Shown one piece after another: positions 18,168 through 25,465 of a stretch of DNA of 64,000 bases; position 1 is the first letter of the stretch; each line of letters opens with the position of its first letter. Made by a program: the position numbers and the translations under genes. The DNA comes from a virus. Location: IMG/VR virus record IMGVR_UViG_3300044911_002386, positions 62,001 to 126,000 of that record, one strand, 5' to 3'. Under the pieces are notes generated by a model, which saw only the letters and a program-made list of their open reading frames with translations, was not told the origin of the DNA and ran no database searches.

Positions 18168-19607
18168 TTACCGAAGACTTAAAGCAAGCCCTTTAAGCAT
18201 GCGCCGCTGACTGTGACAGCCCCAGATCAGCGACAACTTCTTAAGGGAGTCCGGTACCCACCCCGGACAGTCTTCGGGCGTCGATGTGACCACACGATTG
18301 CGCAGGCCGCCGTGGCGACCACTGGCGTTGTGCAGCCAAATCAACCTTGTTACCTGCCGCAATCCCGCCAGTTGTTCGTACATGTCTACCGCGTCATGGT
18401 CGCCGACGGCGATCACTACGCGGAGCTTGTACGAAGACTTGCCCGTAATAATGGTCCGGAACAGCGTCCTTAACGCCGTACCGCGAACATCAACGGGCCT
18501 GCCATTAAACCACGGCATGTACGCATCGACGTGTTCTTCGATGCAGCCGTTGCTATGTGGCAGAACGAGTACGTCGGAGCCGCTAACTCCTGCGTACCCG
18601 GCGGCATTGGCGATGTCACACGCGGCCTGTGCCTGCTTGGCACAAGACGGCGAAACATCAGGAAGGATTAACGTCACCGGTCGCCCGGAAATGACGTCCT
18701 CCTTCAGCGCGTTGGGTAGCGGTCGTTTGACGAGCAACCGCTTAACCAACCTACGACTGTCGTACACAGGAATCGGTCCGACGTTGCCGCCGGTATTTCC
18801 TGTGTTGCCCACGAGCCTGTTAAGCAACTCTGCCATCTGGCTTCGCAGCGCCGCGGGTACAGCCCGCAAGCGACCGTTAGCACTCGACAGGGCGTGCCGA
18901 GACGCCAGCGACGGCCCAGACGCCTCTGCGGCCTGACTAAACGACACAGCCTGGCGTGCCTTTTTAAGGGCTTGTTTGGCTCCGCAACGGCGGTAACCGC
19001 TCGGCTGTCGTTTGGCGTTCTGGGCGGCTTTCTTCGCTTCTGCCAAAGCCTTCGCCTTAGCAGCAGCAAGATTGTCTGCTAACTTCTTTCTTGCCGCCGC
19101 GGCCTGTGCCTCGGCTTCGGCTTGCCGCTGCCGTGCCGCTTCGTCTGCACGCCAGTCTTCGGCTGCTTCGCGGGCCTTAGCCATGTCCTTGGCTGAGGTG
19201 CTGGGCTCGGCCTGAGTCTCAGCATCTGCGTCCTCGTGGCCGTCCGCATCGGCGTCGCTGCCCTCGCCGCTTTCCGGCTTAGGCGGCTGCGGCGGTTGCT
19301 TGGCTGGCTGCTCCTGTTTAATTATGTCTTTAACAGAAGCATTGGGCCCGTACTTGCGGCACAAGCGGTCTACGGCGTGATGCGGGTCCAGGTAGGCATA
19401 CATCGCCCGCGTGCCGCGCGGTGCGAAGTTACTTGCTACGGACATCCAGAGATGCCCGTTGTGTACAGCCCCGACAGCCACAATATTCAAACCAACTAAG
19501 TGGTTTGCCAATTGGGCAATGTCTCGAACACCCTCTGCCACCAAGGTGTTCGGATTCGTCCTCGACTTATGCAGCAAACGCTGCACCTGCCGGATTGTTA
19601 AATCCAT
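18168..19607 (-). CDS. VWA-domain protein partnered with MoxR-like ATPase
   Basis: A 479-residue protein; the start MDLTIRQVQ follows AAGGAG by six bases. The N-terminal ~110 residues are a mixed domain, then a long Ala/Glu/Lys/Arg coiled coil (about 115-210). The C-terminal region is VWA-like: a LPDVSPSCAK strand-loop gives a DxSxS metal site at residues 317/319/321, and later strands end in VVIAVGDHDAVD. VWA proteins of this kind (CoxE/CobT/YehP groups) work with MoxR AAA ATPases to load metals or remodel complexes. The gene follows the ATPase gene by 69 bp and probably shares its transcript. The target is unknown. Confidence 0.72.
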   Translation of the reverse strand: MDLTIRQVQRLLHKSRTNPNTLVAEGVRDIAQLANHLVGLNIVAVGAVHNGHLWMSVASNFAPRGTRAMYAYLDPHHAVDRLCRKYGPNASVKDIIKQEQPAKQPPQPPKPESGEGSDADADGHEDADAETQAEPSTSAKDMAKAREAAEDWRADEAARQRQAEAEAQAAAARKKLADNLAAAKAKALAEAKKAAQNAKRQPSGYRRCGAKQALKKARQAVSFSQAAEASGPSLASRHALSSANGRLRAVPAALRSQMAELLNRLVGNTGNTGGNVGPIPVYDSRRLVKRLLVKRPLPNALKEDVISGRPVTLILPDVSPSCAKQAQAACDIANAAGYAGVSGSDVLVLPHSNGCIEEHVDAYMPWFNGRPVDVRGTALRTLFRTIITGKSSYKLRVVIAVGDHDAVDMYEQLAGLRQVTRLIWLHNASGRHGGLRNRVVTSTPEDCPGWVPDSLKKLSLIWGCHSQRRMLKGLALSLR

Positions 19608-19676
19608 GCAAACTCCTTGGCGGTAAGGGTAAGGGGGCACGATTCCCGCCACAGAATCGTGCCCCCTGAACAACCG

Positions 19677-20498
19677 TCACACCCGCTTGATTTCTCCAAG
19701 CAGGGCCGCACCCGGCGTGCGGATTTCCTTAACGATCGCCTCTCGGTCGCGCTTGGCCTTCACCAAGAACGCGTCGATCAGCATCTCAGCCTCGTCAATC
19801 GACGAGACGAGATCTCTGGCCCGCAGAAGTTCACGCAACTCCTGCAGCGAGGGCTTAGACTCGCCTCGCGTGCGGATAGTGTTAGCCATTCGCACGACGA
19901 GCCGGCACGCACCTCCCGGAGCACCCGTTGTCTTGCGGAGAACATCGATCTCGACGTTCTCCGGCAAGAACTCCATCGTCACCCGGAAGCAGCGGCGCTT
20001 AACCGCTTCCGGAATCTCCGCTTCTTCGTTCGCGGTTAGAACTACGAACAAATTGCGAAGAGTCGCCTGATGCATTTTGTGTCGTGCATCGGGCACCCGA
20101 CCGTGCTGAAGAAAGTCCAGCACAAGCGGGTAGAAACGACTGCCAGCCTTTTCCACCTCGTCAAGCACCAGCACGACCTTCTGTTCGTGGCTGGCACGAA
20201 CTGCACGCAGCAGTTGCCCGTCCAAGTAGGCGTCGTCAGCCTGTTGAACGCCGACCGCCACTTGGCCGATGTCGACACCCTGCTGCATCTCCTCAGCCGT
20301 CAACCATGGATGGCACGGCACAAACAGATGCATTGCGTTCATGCTTTTTGCAAAGCACTCGGCAAAGAACGTCTTGCCCGTGCCGGGGTCTCCGACGAGG
20401 AGAACCGCACGGAGCAGGTCCGTGATCGTCGCCAGCCATCGCGCGGCCAGCAGTTCACCCTTGCGGGCGTGGTATCCGGGCAACAGGTTTCCAACCAT
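19677..20498 (-). CDS. MoxR-type AAA+ ATPase
   Basis: A 273-residue ATPase. The start MVGNLLPG follows AAGGAG; an in-frame upstream ATG lacks such a site and lies within the promoter-like element. Walker A is GDPGTGKT (36-43), Walker B VVLVLDE (108-114), sensor 1 TAN (155-157), and an arginine pair at 168-169 is a finger candidate. Length and motif order match the MoxR/RavA/CoxD group. It is paired with a VWA gene downstream. In cells such pairs act as chaperones for enzyme maturation; in a phage they could act in virion assembly or host takeover. That last step is inference. Confidence 0.82.
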   Translation of the reverse strand: MVGNLLPGYHARKGELLAARWLATITDLLRAVLLVGDPGTGKTFFAECFAKSMNAMHLFVPCHPWLTAEEMQQGVDIGQVAVGVQQADDAYLDGQLLRAVRASHEQKVVLVLDEVEKAGSRFYPLVLDFLQHGRVPDARHKMHQATLRNLFVVLTANEEAEIPEAVKRRCFRVTMEFLPENVEIDVLRKTTGAPGGACRLVVRMANTIRTRGESKPSLQELRELLRARDLVSSIDEAEMLIDAFLVKAKRDREAIVKEIRTPGAALLGEIKRV

Positions 20499-20535
20499 GC
20501 ACATCTCCTTCTTAGGGAATGAATAGAACCGGGGA

Positions 20536-20551
20536 TACAAAAAATATGCCA
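20536..20551 (-). promoter_or_regulatory. Promoter-like element A (upstream of ATPase gene)
   Basis: Minus-strand core TGGCATATTTTTTGTA, followed by TCCC. It lies about 40 bases upstream of the ATPase start. The same core and its flank (CACCTAAATA, then CAATTT) recur at 21352-21367, upstream of the next unit. It sits just after a strong terminator. It does not look like a sigma-70 site. Confidence 0.5.
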
Positions 20552-20593
20552 TTAAATTGCGAATTATTTAGGTGCTCGCCAATAGCTAAAAAA

Positions 20594-20627
20594 AACACTC
20601 CGCGCGGCCGTAGCCAGGCGGAGTGTT
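20594..20627 (-). terminator. Intrinsic terminator
   Basis: A 10-bp perfect stem (AACACTCCGC/GCGGAGTGTT) with a 14-base GC-rich loop. On the minus strand it is followed by eight T, a textbook intrinsic terminator. It ends the single-gene unit at 20715-21263, just before promoter-like element A. Confidence 0.85.
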
Positions 20628-20714
20628 AAACTCGAAAGTTTTAAACAACACACCCTAGGGATGATCGCCCACGGCACCGCAAATGCGGCAGCAGCGCTAA
20701 CTGCCGCATAGGCG

Positions 20715-21263
20715 TCAGTTTGCCGACGGGTTCCATTTCTGGTTCAGCGGCGTTGCAGTGCCGCTGATGGGCTTTGCCTGCGGCGGCGTGGCAGCCCCGG
20801 CTTCTTCCGCCAGCAGTCTCGGAAGATGCGCGTCGTAGAGCGTCTCCACGATGTGCTCCATATCGGTGTGTTCCAGTGCGCACATCGACATAGCCTCAAG
20901 CACGCTCATCACCGCGGCCAACTTGTGGGCCGCCTCCATCGCTTTCTCCGCAAGTTCCTCCGGCGCGATCCGGCTCTCCGGCGGAACGTTATCCGGGTCC
21001 CCAATGCGGACGAGCACCCGGCCCGCCTGATTGAGAGCCTGCTGCACGCTGTGGATGGTCATCGTGACCAGCAGCGTGGTGCTCACCCCCAAGGCCGCCT
21101 TCATGGCGTCTTTGACATCTTTGTCGTGCAACGAGTCGCCGACATTTTTCCGTATCTCGTTGATATCGTCGAGCGGCGTCTTCTTGCCACTCTCTTGTTG
21201 CTCGGCGAACATCTTCTTCATCCCCCGCAGAAAAAACTGCGTGATGTCATTCACTGCCTTCAC
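20715..21263 (-). CDS. Helical protein of unknown function, own transcript
   Basis: I chose the GTG start (VKAVNDITQFF), seven bases after GGAG, over longer in-frame starts without such a site; the protein then has 182 residues. It is almost all helical, with a long amphipathic segment and a moderately hydrophobic stretch around MKAALGVSTTLLVTMTIHSV. There are no catalytic motifs. It has its own promoter-like elements upstream and a strong terminator downstream, next to the MoxR/VWA pair, so it may act with them. I do not recognise the family. Confidence 0.6.
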   Translation of the reverse strand: MKAVNDITQFFLRGMKKMFAEQQESGKKTPLDDINEIRKNVGDSLHDKDVKDAMKAALGVSTTLLVTMTIHSVQQALNQAGRVLVRIGDPDNVPPESRIAPEELAEKAMEAAHKLAAVMSVLEAMSMCALEHTDMEHIVETLYDAHLPRLLAEEAGAATPPQAKPISGTATPLNQKWNPSAN

Positions 21264-21351
21264 AGGTAGTCTCCACTTCTGTGAGCACACAAAAACCCAA
21301 AAACGCAAATGTGCGTGCCAACACAATTGCGTCTGACATGTAGCCCTGGGC

Positions 21352-21367
21352 TACAAAGAATATGCCA
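21352..21367 (-). promoter_or_regulatory. Promoter-like element B
   Basis: Minus-strand core TGGCATATTCTTTGTA followed by GCCC, about 90 bases before the GTG start of the next gene. It matches element A at 14 of 16 core positions or better, and the flank CACCTAAATA is shared exactly, with similar spacing. A short GTAGCCC/GGGCTAC inverted repeat follows directly. Confidence 0.5.
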
Positions 21368-21391
21368 GAAATTGGGCACGTATTTAGGTGT

Positions 21392-21407
21392 TACAGAACC
21401 TATGCCA
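21392..21407 (-). promoter_or_regulatory. Promoter-like element B2
   Basis: A third copy of the core, TGGCATAGGTTCTGTA, 40 bases upstream of element B. It keeps TGGCATA and TGTA with the same spacing but not the CAATTT flank upstream. A weaker relative (TGGAATATGTCGCTTGT) is at about 21459-21475. Tandem copies suggest a regulated or strong promoter region. Confidence 0.4.
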
Positions 21408-21549
21408 AAAAGATTTTGGACCGCGATTCTGTAACATGTCCACGGTTCGCGAACTGCGGACAAGCGACATATTCCAAATTCGCGAATTGCGAAAGTGCTA
21501 GGAAACAAAGCACTTACGTCAAATTTTCCAGTTTCCAGAATGAGATAGT

Positions 21550-22557
21550 TTAATAACGAATACGGATGGCGTCGGTGTAGGCGCTGTACTTATACGACGA
21601 CGTTACTTCACCGTAGCAACTCTCTAAGTTAATGCTGGCTTTCGTAGCTCGCACCCATTCTCGATACGCCTGCCACCTGGCCTGGCCGGCACGTTCGTAG
21701 GCTGCTTCTTTATTCTGGTCGTCTACCTGCAGCCCGCCAGCAGAATACGACAACTGATTACGCCTATACTGCTCCGCCACCATAAAAAACAGATTCGCAC
21801 AAATACCTTCAAGCCAGTGATAGCGGAACGGGAAATTTTGTGTGTTGTATGTCGTGTCGAGCGGCGGCGGGATTTCGTTCCAGTATTGCACAGGGCGCAC
21901 AATTGCCAATGCGATTTCTGCGTCGTCAAACATCAGATTATCCAGCAAGAAACTTTCGCCGGGGCTTGAGTCGCGAAGGTGCAGTCGAATCTCTGCAACG
22001 CTCGGGGGCCCGCCCACACGACCGGCTTCTTCGAATGTGCTGCGATTAATAACGACATAAAACAAGTTTGAAAACACAACGCACGGCTGGGCTGCATTCT
22101 CTGCTGCTACGTCAAGCAAAGCCATCTCGGCGTAGTAGATGCCGGGCAAACCAACCATTTGCTTTGTCAACGCTGCCCGGACAATGCCGTGCTCTGCGTC
22201 GTGCACTGTTGCTGTCACCTGCGTGACCGGATTCGTATTACCGAGGGCTAGCTGTTCTTTTAAACGCAACACAACTGTAAAAGATAACGGCGCTGTCACG
22301 CCGCCAAAGCCACACGGCCGTAAATCTACCGGCACGCCATCCTTGTTAATCATCTGCCATTCGACAGTTGAGCACTGGCCTTGTGTAACCGATATAGCCC
22401 GCATCTTTGACAACAATTGCTGCCCGTTCTGCGAAGTTACCGGGGCCTGCAACTTGTTCTGTATTGCACAAGATACGGGATTTAAAACTTGCGGCGTATT
22501 GGCGTTGTCGCAGCACTGAACTAACGGATGCGACGTCGGCGTTGCAATTACTACCAT
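21550..22557 (-). CDS. Head-tail connector-type virion protein
   Basis: A 335-residue protein with two parts. Residues of about 50-180 look like a beta-sandwich (QCSTVEWQMINKDGVPVDL onward), similar to the BppU-type N-terminal domain of baseplate proteins. The C-terminal part is helical (WLEGICANLFFMVAEQYRR, then AAYERAGQARWQAYREWV). It lies between capsid and neck genes. A head completion or adaptor role fits the position but is not proven by motif. A terminator hairpin lies upstream. Confidence 0.55.
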   Translation of the reverse strand: MVVIATPTSHPLVQCCDNANTPQVLNPVSCAIQNKLQAPVTSQNGQQLLSKMRAISVTQGQCSTVEWQMINKDGVPVDLRPCGFGGVTAPLSFTVVLRLKEQLALGNTNPVTQVTATVHDAEHGIVRAALTKQMVGLPGIYYAEMALLDVAAENAAQPCVVFSNLFYVVINRSTFEEAGRVGGPPSVAEIRLHLRDSSPGESFLLDNLMFDDAEIALAIVRPVQYWNEIPPPLDTTYNTQNFPFRYHWLEGICANLFFMVAEQYRRNQLSYSAGGLQVDDQNKEAAYERAGQARWQAYREWVRATKASINLESCYGEVTSSYKYSAYTDAIRIRY

Positions 22558-22593
22558 AAATCACTCCGTGTATAGTTCTAGTGTACAAACAGC

Positions 22594-22623
22594 AAGGGCT
22601 GGCCGCTTAAGCAGCCAGCCCTT
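22594..22623 (-). terminator. Hairpin between head operon and connector gene
   Basis: A perfect 10-bp stem, AAGGGCTGGC/GCCAGCCCTT, with a 10-base loop. The minus-strand T-tract is poor (GCTGTTTG). The hairpin separates the capsid gene group from the next gene and probably stops or processes the transcript. Confidence 0.6.
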
Positions 22624-22650
22624 GTAAAAATTCAAACCGATTTTTTTTAA

Positions 22651-22971
22651 TCAAGTCCACCCCGTCGGCGTCACTGTGCCGAGCGTGTTGTTATTGATCC
22701 GCAACTGATCAACGCTATTGTCGGTCGCGTCGAGCATGTAAACAGCGGGCGAACTTAAAATATCGATCTTGTTTGTCTCAAGGGCCTTTTCAAGAGCCTT
22801 GAATTGTCGCTGACTGCCCCTGCCGCCGTTACCAAGCTTAGCTACGAGGTCGCCCGCAACCGTGTAGGTTGCGTCCGCTTCAAGCCGCTTGCCGTGGGCG
22901 CCAAGGAAACCGAACACGCGGGCGGCGCCCGATGTGTTCTTAACTGTCGTGTATAAACCGGGTACTGGCAT
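22651..22971 (-). CDS. Small virion-region protein, unknown
   Basis: A 106-residue protein downstream of the capsid gene cluster, with an N-terminal beta domain (LYTTVKNTSGAARVFGFL) and a helix with many Lys/Glu residues (RQFKALEKALETNK). It has a GGAGTAA ribosome binding site. Size and place suit a capsid accessory or fibre-like protein, but I cannot name the family. Confidence 0.55.
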   Translation of the reverse strand: MPVPGLYTTVKNTSGAARVFGFLGAHGKRLEADATYTVAGDLVAKLGNGGRGSQRQFKALEKALETNKIDILSSPAVYMLDATDNSVDQLRINNNTLGTVTPTGWT

Positions 22972-22989
22972 TGTTAATTACTCCATTCT

Positions 22990-23376
22990 TCAGGATGCGT
23001 TCTGCATAGCAGCGGAAGCCGCGGCTTGCAGCGTCAGAACAGCATTGGCAATCGCCGGCTGCTCTGCCGCCACGTCAGCGGCCCCCTTGAAAGCGGCCAC
23101 TTTCTCAACCGGGCCAGAAAGGCCCGCCGCGGCGAGGACGGCGTCGAGTCGCTGGTTAGCAGCCGACAGTCCCGAAACCTGCGCCGCAGCGGCCTTTTCT
23201 TGTTCCGCCGTGTAGAGCACATGTAACTTGTTCGCAATCGACCACATTTCAGAGGCCTCCTGCTCCGACCGCGGGGCAACCCCGTGGGCGGCAAGTTTCT
23301 CGAAGAAATACGGCGCAGCAAGTTCAGCCACAATCGTGGCATAAGCCTGCTCAGCCGCTTGTTTAATCTGATCCAT
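22990..23376 (-). CDS. Ala-rich helical head-region protein
   Basis: The ATG of MDQIKQAAEQ follows AAAGGAG by seven bases, giving 128 residues. Almost all of it is helical and about one quarter is Ala, with AQVSGLSAANQRLDAVL as a coiled-coil-like stretch. It directly follows the major capsid gene. It could be an internal head protein or assembly factor; no motif decides this. Confidence 0.6.
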   Translation of the reverse strand: MDQIKQAAEQAYATIVAELAAPYFFEKLAAHGVAPRSEQEASEMWSIANKLHVLYTAEQEKAAAAQVSGLSAANQRLDAVLAAAGLSGPVEKVAAFKGAADVAAEQPAIANAVLTLQAAASAAMQNAS

Positions 23377-23408
23377 CTCTGTGCTCCTTTGGTTAGTTTT
23401 TACACGAC

Positions 23409-24335
23409 TCACTTGAAGTCAACACGGGCCAGACCGTTCGTATGACCGAACGAACCACCCTGCGTGTTGTAGGCAAAGTACTCAAGCATGTAAGCCTCAC
23501 GACGGATGTACATCGTGGTGGGTTCCAGCTCGTAGTTCTTGCCGATAAACTTCGGCGAAGCGAACATGAACAGCGAATCGTCCGGAACGAGGTCGCGCTT
23601 GATCGTGACGATCCAGCGGCAGTTCAGGAAGTTGGTTTCAGCCCAGCCATTCTTGATGATGTCCTGGCTGAAATCGCCACCCATTTCGTCGCGGCCGAAC
23701 TTGAGAAGTTCCTTGATCGTGATGTTATTCACGAGGCAGGTCTCAACTTCAAAGTGCGACGGCGTACGGGGCATAACCTTGAGGGCGTCAACCAGCGTTT
23801 CGCGGGTGATGCCACCAGAGATTTCCTCGTACTGAACCGTTTCCGACATCGTGACTTCGGTGCCAGGCGTCGGGAGTACGGCCTTGAAAGCGGCAATAAA
23901 CTTCGAGTCTTCCTCGGCGAGCATGTCCTTGATCATGTTGTCGCTGAGCACCTGACGGATGTCGATGACATACGTACGGAGTTCGTCGACGTCCTTCACA
24001 GCACGGGGCGACACGATCCGGTCAAACATGACGCGGTAGCGCGGGCCACGGATGTAAAAGTTGATCGGGAGTGTCGCAAACGGAAGCGACACAGCCGCCG
24101 GGGAATCGGGCTCCTTGTCCACAACCTTGACGGGCTTGTCAGTGTCAACCTGACGGTCGAGCTCGTCGTTGGTGATGGTCAGCGGCGGCATAATCCGCCG
24201 GTAGAACCCGTCTTCACGCATCTTGGTGCGCGTGAAGTCGTTAACAGCATCAATGGCCTGCTTCTGCATGCCGGGGGTATCAAGCTGTTCAAACAGCGTC
24301 TCGTTGAGCAGTTGAACTTCTTGCTGAGTGGGCAT
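23409..24335 (-). CDS. Major capsid protein (probable)
   Basis: A 308-residue protein in the middle of the head gene cluster, downstream of protease and scaffold-like genes, with an excellent GGAGG site. The order of an N-terminal helical arm (about 1-45), an extended loop, a long helix rich in Asp/Glu around VDELRTYVIDIRQVLSDN, and a final beta strand (YMLEYFAYNTQGG, HTNGLARVDF) matches the HK97-fold pattern. Size is typical for a mature-type coat protein. The (TTAG)n spacer lies directly upstream. Confidence 0.72.
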   Translation of the reverse strand: MPTQQEVQLLNETLFEQLDTPGMQKQAIDAVNDFTRTKMREDGFYRRIMPPLTITNDELDRQVDTDKPVKVVDKEPDSPAAVSLPFATLPINFYIRGPRYRVMFDRIVSPRAVKDVDELRTYVIDIRQVLSDNMIKDMLAEEDSKFIAAFKAVLPTPGTEVTMSETVQYEEISGGITRETLVDALKVMPRTPSHFEVETCLVNNITIKELLKFGRDEMGGDFSQDIIKNGWAETNFLNCRWIVTIKRDLVPDDSLFMFASPKFIGKNYELEPTTMYIRREAYMLEYFAYNTQGGSFGHTNGLARVDFK

Positions 24336-24356
24336 CGTTTGGAACCTCCATGTTCC

Positions 24357-24390
24357 TTAGTTAGTTAGTTAATTAGTTAGTTAAGGGTTA
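24357..24390. repeat. Short TTAG tandem repeat upstream of capsid gene
   Basis: About eight near-perfect TTAG/TTAA units in the spacer before the capsid gene. On the coding strand this reads CTAA repeats and places stop codons in every frame. It could be a slippage-prone spacer or a leader feature. Confidence 0.7.
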
Positions 24391-24392
24391 GA

Positions 24393-24959
24393 TCACGGAT
24401 CGATCGTCGCCGCGGTACCAGCCGGCAGCCAGACGCACCAGAACGAGAGCGACTGCACGTTGTTATGGTTCTTCTTCTTACCGCTCGACACTACGCCGCA
24501 AACCGGGTTCACGTACTGAACCACGGACGCATTTGTAAGCACACCGCCTGTGGCGGCATTGGAGTTGCTGGCAGTCGCCGTGAGGAGATCGCCAGGAACG
24601 TAAGTTCGCGACGAATCAAACTCAGTCGACGAGATCTCGTAGCCACCAGTAGCCACCAGGCCCGACAACTTGCCCGTCGGCGAAATCGCCTTGTGCATGA
24701 AGTTGTTCGCAGCCGTCTGGCCGGGGTTGCTTACGTCAGCGTCTTCCGAACCGTTTAACAGGAAAATAGAAACACCAGTAGCGTGGCAGCCGGGACGGAA
24801 GTTACCGTCGGCATCGACGTGCACAACGCGACCACGCGGTACGGCAAACGTAACCACGTTAGAAGCAGCGAGCTTGGCGTCGTAATCGAGCGACGCCATA
24901 TCGAACCAGCCCTTCTTTACGTCAAGGCCGTGTTCAAACATCAGATCGGGAGCAGGCAT
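24393..24959 (-). CDS. Capsid decoration-type protein (candidate)
   Basis: A 188-residue beta-rich protein directly upstream of the major capsid gene, with a GGAGG site. It contains SNVVTFAVPRGRVVHVDADG and later SRTYVPGDLLTA, the strand pattern of head decoration or capsid-stabilising proteins. No signal peptide or membrane segment. The call depends on position and beta composition; it could be another small virion protein. Confidence 0.52.
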   Translation of the reverse strand: MPAPDLMFEHGLDVKKGWFDMASLDYDAKLAASNVVTFAVPRGRVVHVDADGNFRPGCHATGVSIFLLNGSEDADVSNPGQTAANNFMHKAISPTGKLSGLVATGGYEISSTEFDSSRTYVPGDLLTATASNSNAATGGVLTNASVVQYVNPVCGVVSSGKKKNHNNVQSLSFWCVWLPAGTAATIDP

Positions 24960-25020
24960 TGTTAGACCTCCATGTCTTTGTCAATTTGGGACGTTGTATC
25001 CCGGGGTTTCGTTATCGAGC

Positions 25021-25446
25021 TCAGGCTGTGGGCGGATTCAAACCAAGGCCCGTGAACAACTTCACGTCAGAAGCCTTGAGGCGACCATCGCGGGCACCCA
25101 CATACCCGCTCGTCAGGCTGCCCGCAGGGTCATAACCGGCAGTCTTTGTAGCGACCGGCGTGCCGAGACGGGCCAACTCAGCGGCGTTTTTATGCGTCGC
25201 TAACTTGATGACCAGTTCCATTGTGCGAGCCGGGTCACTTAAGGCGGCGGCAAGCGCTTCCTTCTGGTGCGGCTCGATGCGCTCGTTGTCCACGCAAGCC
25301 TGAACGGCTTCGGGAATAAGACGGGCGACCTTTTCAGTTTGCTCGTCCCGCTCCTGCAGTACCGCAGCAGCCTTCGTCATCGCCGCATCGGAGTAACCGA
25401 TGTAGTCGATGATGTTTTGAACAAGCGCGTTATTGTTTTTCGACAT
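25021..25446 (-). CDS. Helical head-region protein, unknown
   Basis: A 141-residue protein between scaffold-like and decoration candidate genes, GGAGG start site. The first ~100 residues are helical, the end is Gly-rich (TSGYVGARDGR, then FTGLGLNPP). No motif recognised. It is likely part of the head morphogenesis operon. Confidence 0.58.
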   Translation of the reverse strand: MSKNNNALVQNIIDYIGYSDAAMTKAAAVLQERDEQTEKVARLIPEAVQACVDNERIEPHQKEALAAALSDPARTMELVIKLATHKNAAELARLGTPVATKTAGYDPAGSLTSGYVGARDGRLKASDVKLFTGLGLNPPTA

Positions 25447-25465
25447 TAGAAAACCTCCGTGTATA

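Noticed and set aside
20536-21407. Clear sigma-54 promoters
   Set aside because: The TGGCA part and spacing fit, but the near-invariant GC at -12 is GT in every copy, so I only call them promoter-like.
23442-24368. Plus-strand 308-codon frame opposite the capsid gene
   Set aside because: It is the exact antisense of the capsid gene, lacks a ribosome binding site and reads as shadow sequence.
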